Source: UBA6624 sp964343345 [NCBI: uncultured bacterium]
Lineage (GTDB): Bacteria > UBP7 > UBA6624
DNA: 6,716 nucleotides
Direction of reading: 5' to 3'
Assembly: GCA_964343345.1 (NCBI GenBank)
Contig: CAYFJE010000058.1
Span: forward strand, 1-6,716
Positions 5,333-6,716 of this stretch are shown piece by piece. Each line of letters opens with the position of its first letter. The stretch's first letter is position 1. The notes under the pieces are model-generated. The model was given only the letters and a program-made list of their open reading frames with translations, had not been told where the DNA came from and searched no databases. The position numbers were made by a program, and so were the translations under genes.

Positions 5333-6693
5333 GTTTCCCTTTCCTTTAATGGTTTTGTTAAATCTTTTGCAAAATACCAAGCCAAGCCAAACATCAGGAT
5401 CAATATACCAACCAAAGCTGCAATCGATGTATAAGCACTATTCTCTAAATGAACTGACCATAGTTGAGGAGTTAATCTAACGGTATTTGCAAGAACAAAA
5501 ATTCCAGTAAGCAAAAAATTTGCCATCGAAATAGGAATGAGTCTCTTCCAACATGTCATCATCAGTTGGTCGACTCTTAAACGTGGAAGTGTTCCTCTTA
5601 ACCAAACGATGATAAAAAATATTAAAAAAACCTTGAAACAGAACCAAAAAACAGATGAAAGAGTTATTCCTAAAAATGGAAGCTCTGGTCCCGCATATCC
5701 TCCAAGATACATTGTGGCTATAATTGCAGCTCCAATAAATATATTTACATATTCAGCAAGAAAGAAAAAAGCCCACCTTAGGCCTGTGTACTCTGTATGG
5801 AAACCACTAACCAATTCAGATTCCGCTTCAGCAAGATCGAAAGGAGTACGGTTTGTTTCAGCAACAGCACTCAAAAAGAAAATCAAGAAACCCAAAAACT
5901 GAGGAACTATAAACCAGATTGGAAAACCCAAACCTCCATGTGCAGTTATTCCATCAATTTGAGCATTAATGATGTCACTAATCTTCAAACTACCTGAAAG
6001 CACAACAATAGACATTATTGCAAAAGCCATTGGGATTTCATAACTCACCAATTGTGCAACGGCTCTGAATCCAGCAATTGCTGAGTATTTGTTATTTGAA
6101 CCCCATGCAGCTAAAAATATACCTAATTCACCAAAAGCTCCCAAGGCAAAGAAATATAAGATTCCAACATTTAAATCAACTGGGATCATCCCCTTTCCAA
6201 AGGGAATAATTACAGCACCCATAAGTGCAGGTATAAAACATATTACTGGTGCTAAGTAATGAAAATTCCTATCAGCACCTAAAGGAACTATACATTCTTT
6301 TTGAAGCAACTTCAAACCATCTGCAATTGGCTGAAGAATACCTCTTGGACCAACTCGTGTTGGTCCAAGTCTGTCTTGCATAAATGCTAATATTTTTCTT
6401 TCTACATAAGTTGAATACGCTCCAACCAAAAGCAAGACAACCAAAATCCCTAAAAGTTTCAAAGTTAGAATTATCGTGTTGTATAAGCCCATGGGCATCT
6501 GTCCAGGGCCACCAAAATTTTTCCTCAAATCCAAAAACATACTTCTGATTGAATCGAAAACAGGTTCAAGCGACCAGTAATTTGTCAAAGCCCAAATTTT
6601 ACAAGCTGCCAAAATGAAAAGAGCAAGTCCGGAAAAAAGCAAAAGTATCTTTCCAACAGGAACACTCCTTATTCTCCAGTTCAAAATATTCAT
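5329..6693 (-). CDS. nuoH: NADH-quinone oxidoreductase subunit H (complex I, ND1-like), with N- and C-terminal extensions
   Basis: Inner-membrane subunit that builds the quinone chamber of complex I and links the Fe-S arm to the proton channels. Of its 454 residues, the family core starts at the helix of about 72-96. Signatures are Y96-V-E-R99, the conserved G110-P-T-R-V-G-P cytoplasmic loop followed by QPIADGLKLL (121-130), the W197-to-P221 loop with SAIAGFRAVAQLVSYE, the acidic E279-TNRTPFDLAEAESEL loop, and RGTLPRLRVDQLM (366-378). E. coli NuoH has about 325 residues. The surplus is an N-terminal hydrophobic segment (about 14-36) plus a hydrophilic stretch to 70, and an extra C-terminal helix (about 422-441) with a basic tail. 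The N-terminal segment follows R7, R9 and K15 and ends in L28-A-A-C31, which resembles a lipobox. The start is ATG at 6691-6693, ten bases after GGAG; no start nearer the family core has better support. The stop overlaps nuoI by four bases. Subunit identity is very secure; the role of the extensions is unknown. Confidence 0.97.
   Translation of the reverse strand: MNILNWRIRSVPVGKILLLFSGLALFILAACKIWALTNYWSLEPVFDSIRSMFLDLRKNFGGPGQMPMGLYNTIILTLKLLGILVVLLLVGAYSTYVERKILAFMQDRLGPTRVGPRGILQPIADGLKLLQKECIVPLGADRNFHYLAPVICFIPALMGAVIIPFGKGMIPVDLNVGILYFFALGAFGELGIFLAAWGSNNKYSAIAGFRAVAQLVSYEIPMAFAIMSIVVLSGSLKISDIINAQIDGITAHGGLGFPIWFIVPQFLGFLIFFLSAVAETNRTPFDLAEAESELVSGFHTEYTGLRWAFFFLAEYVNIFIGAAIIATMYLGGYAGPELPFLGITLSSVFWFCFKVFLIFFIIVWLRGTLPRLRVDQLMMTCWKRLIPISMANFLLTGIFVLANTVRLTPQLWSVHLENSAYTSIAALVGILILMFGLAWYFAKDLTKPLKERET
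5337..5347 (-). promoter_or_regulatory. Ribosome binding site of nuoI (decides start)
   Basis: The mRNA-sense sequence AAAGGAAAGGG ends four bases before the ATG at 5330-5332. Its two purine cores, AAAGGA and AAGGG, lie nine and four bases from that ATG and inside the nuoH coding end. This supports the ATG over the upstream TTG at 5378-5380. Confidence 0.7.
6344..6369. repeat. Perfect 11-base inverted repeat with 4-base loop inside nuoH
   Basis: Arms CTTGGACCAAC (6344-6354) and GTTGGTCCAAG (6359-6369) are exact reverse complements around the loop TCGT. In the nuoH mRNA this would fold as an 11-pair stem with an ACGA loop. It encodes the conserved residues LGPTRVGPR (109-117), and the two Gly-Pro pairs explain only part of the symmetry. 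No U-tract follows the stem, so it is not an intrinsic terminator. It may be chance plus protein constraint, or an RNA structure that slows ribosomes or protects the message. Confidence 0.7.
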
Positions 6694-6716
6694 CTATCAA
6701 CTTCTCCGAAGACAGG
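6690..6716 (-). CDS. Possible last codons of the gene upstream of nuoH (partial)
   Basis: One minus-strand frame stays open from the right edge and would end with residues PVFGEVDR and a TGA whose last two bases overlap the start of nuoH (ATGA). An ATGA overlap matches the nuoH/nuoI and nuoK/nuoL junctions, which is the main reason to prefer this frame. A second frame would stop slightly earlier, at a TGA followed at once by TAG (6694-6699), giving LRRS before the stop. The third frame stays open through the visible bases. By classical nuo order the upstream gene would be nuoG or another peripheral-arm subunit, but eight codons are too few to identify it. Confidence 0.3.
   Translation of the reverse strand, partial: PVFGEVDR

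Noticed and set aside
5333-5380. Longer nuoI start at a TTG, 16 codons upstream
   Set aside because: There is no supporting ribosome binding site, and it would deepen the overlap with nuoH. The ATG at 5330-5332 gives the ATGA junction seen elsewhere in this operon and has purine-rich sites at sensible spacing.
5142-5480. 112-codon open frame on the plus strand, opposite nuoI and nuoH
   Set aside because: It spans the overlap of two real genes in antisense and shows no motif or start signal.
5537-5902. 121-codon open frame on the plus strand, opposite nuoH
   Set aside because: It is antisense to conserved NuoH loops. The Lys-rich product has no recognisable domain.
6191-6204. Short palindrome CCCTTT-CC-AAAGGG
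   Set aside because: A six-base stem with a two-base loop inside coding sequence is expected by chance, and there is no U-tract to make it a terminator.

Overview
The window is a stretch of a bacterial respiratory complex I (NADH:quinone oxidoreductase, NDH-1) operon. Every real gene lies on the minus strand. Read in the direction of transcription, from high to low coordinates, the order is nuoH, nuoI, nuoJ, nuoK, nuoL, nuoM. nuoM runs off the left edge before its stop codon. The last codons of an upstream gene probably lie at the extreme right edge. This is the order of the membrane half of the classical bacterial nuo operon, so upstream nuo genes are expected beyond the right edge and nuoN beyond the left edge. 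Neither is visible.

The six proteins form most of the membrane arm plus the last electron-transfer subunit. NuoI carries the two 4Fe-4S clusters that pass electrons to quinone. NuoH forms the quinone-binding chamber. NuoJ and NuoK continue the chain of buried charged residues. NuoM and NuoL are antiporter-like proton channels, and NuoL's C-terminal lateral helix braces the arm. The catalytic glutamates, lysines and histidines that I know from the E. coli subunits are present, so the complex looks functional.

Packing is extremely tight. Junctions are ATGA overlaps (H/I and K/L), 8-base overlaps (I/J and J/K) and one 12-base gap (L/M). I see no internal promoter or intrinsic terminator, and no gene-free stretch longer than about a dozen bases.

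The DNA is clearly AT-rich, with A/T-ending codons and AGA-type arginine codons. The subunits are longer than those of E. coli. NuoH has an extra N-terminal segment with a lipobox-like motif and an extra C-terminal membrane helix. NuoI has an N-terminal membrane helix and a strongly acidic tail. NuoK has a Cys-containing N-terminal extension and an insert, and NuoL carries a tandem repeat in its lateral-helix region. This points to an AT-rich Gram-negative lineage outside the well-studied Gammaproteobacteria, perhaps one of the groups formerly called Deltaproteobacteria. That placement is a guess from general protein style, not a demonstrated affiliation.

There is no defence system, mobile element, CRISPR array or RNA gene here. 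The interest lies in unusual extensions on an otherwise ordinary housekeeping complex, many of which are predicted to face the periplasm.
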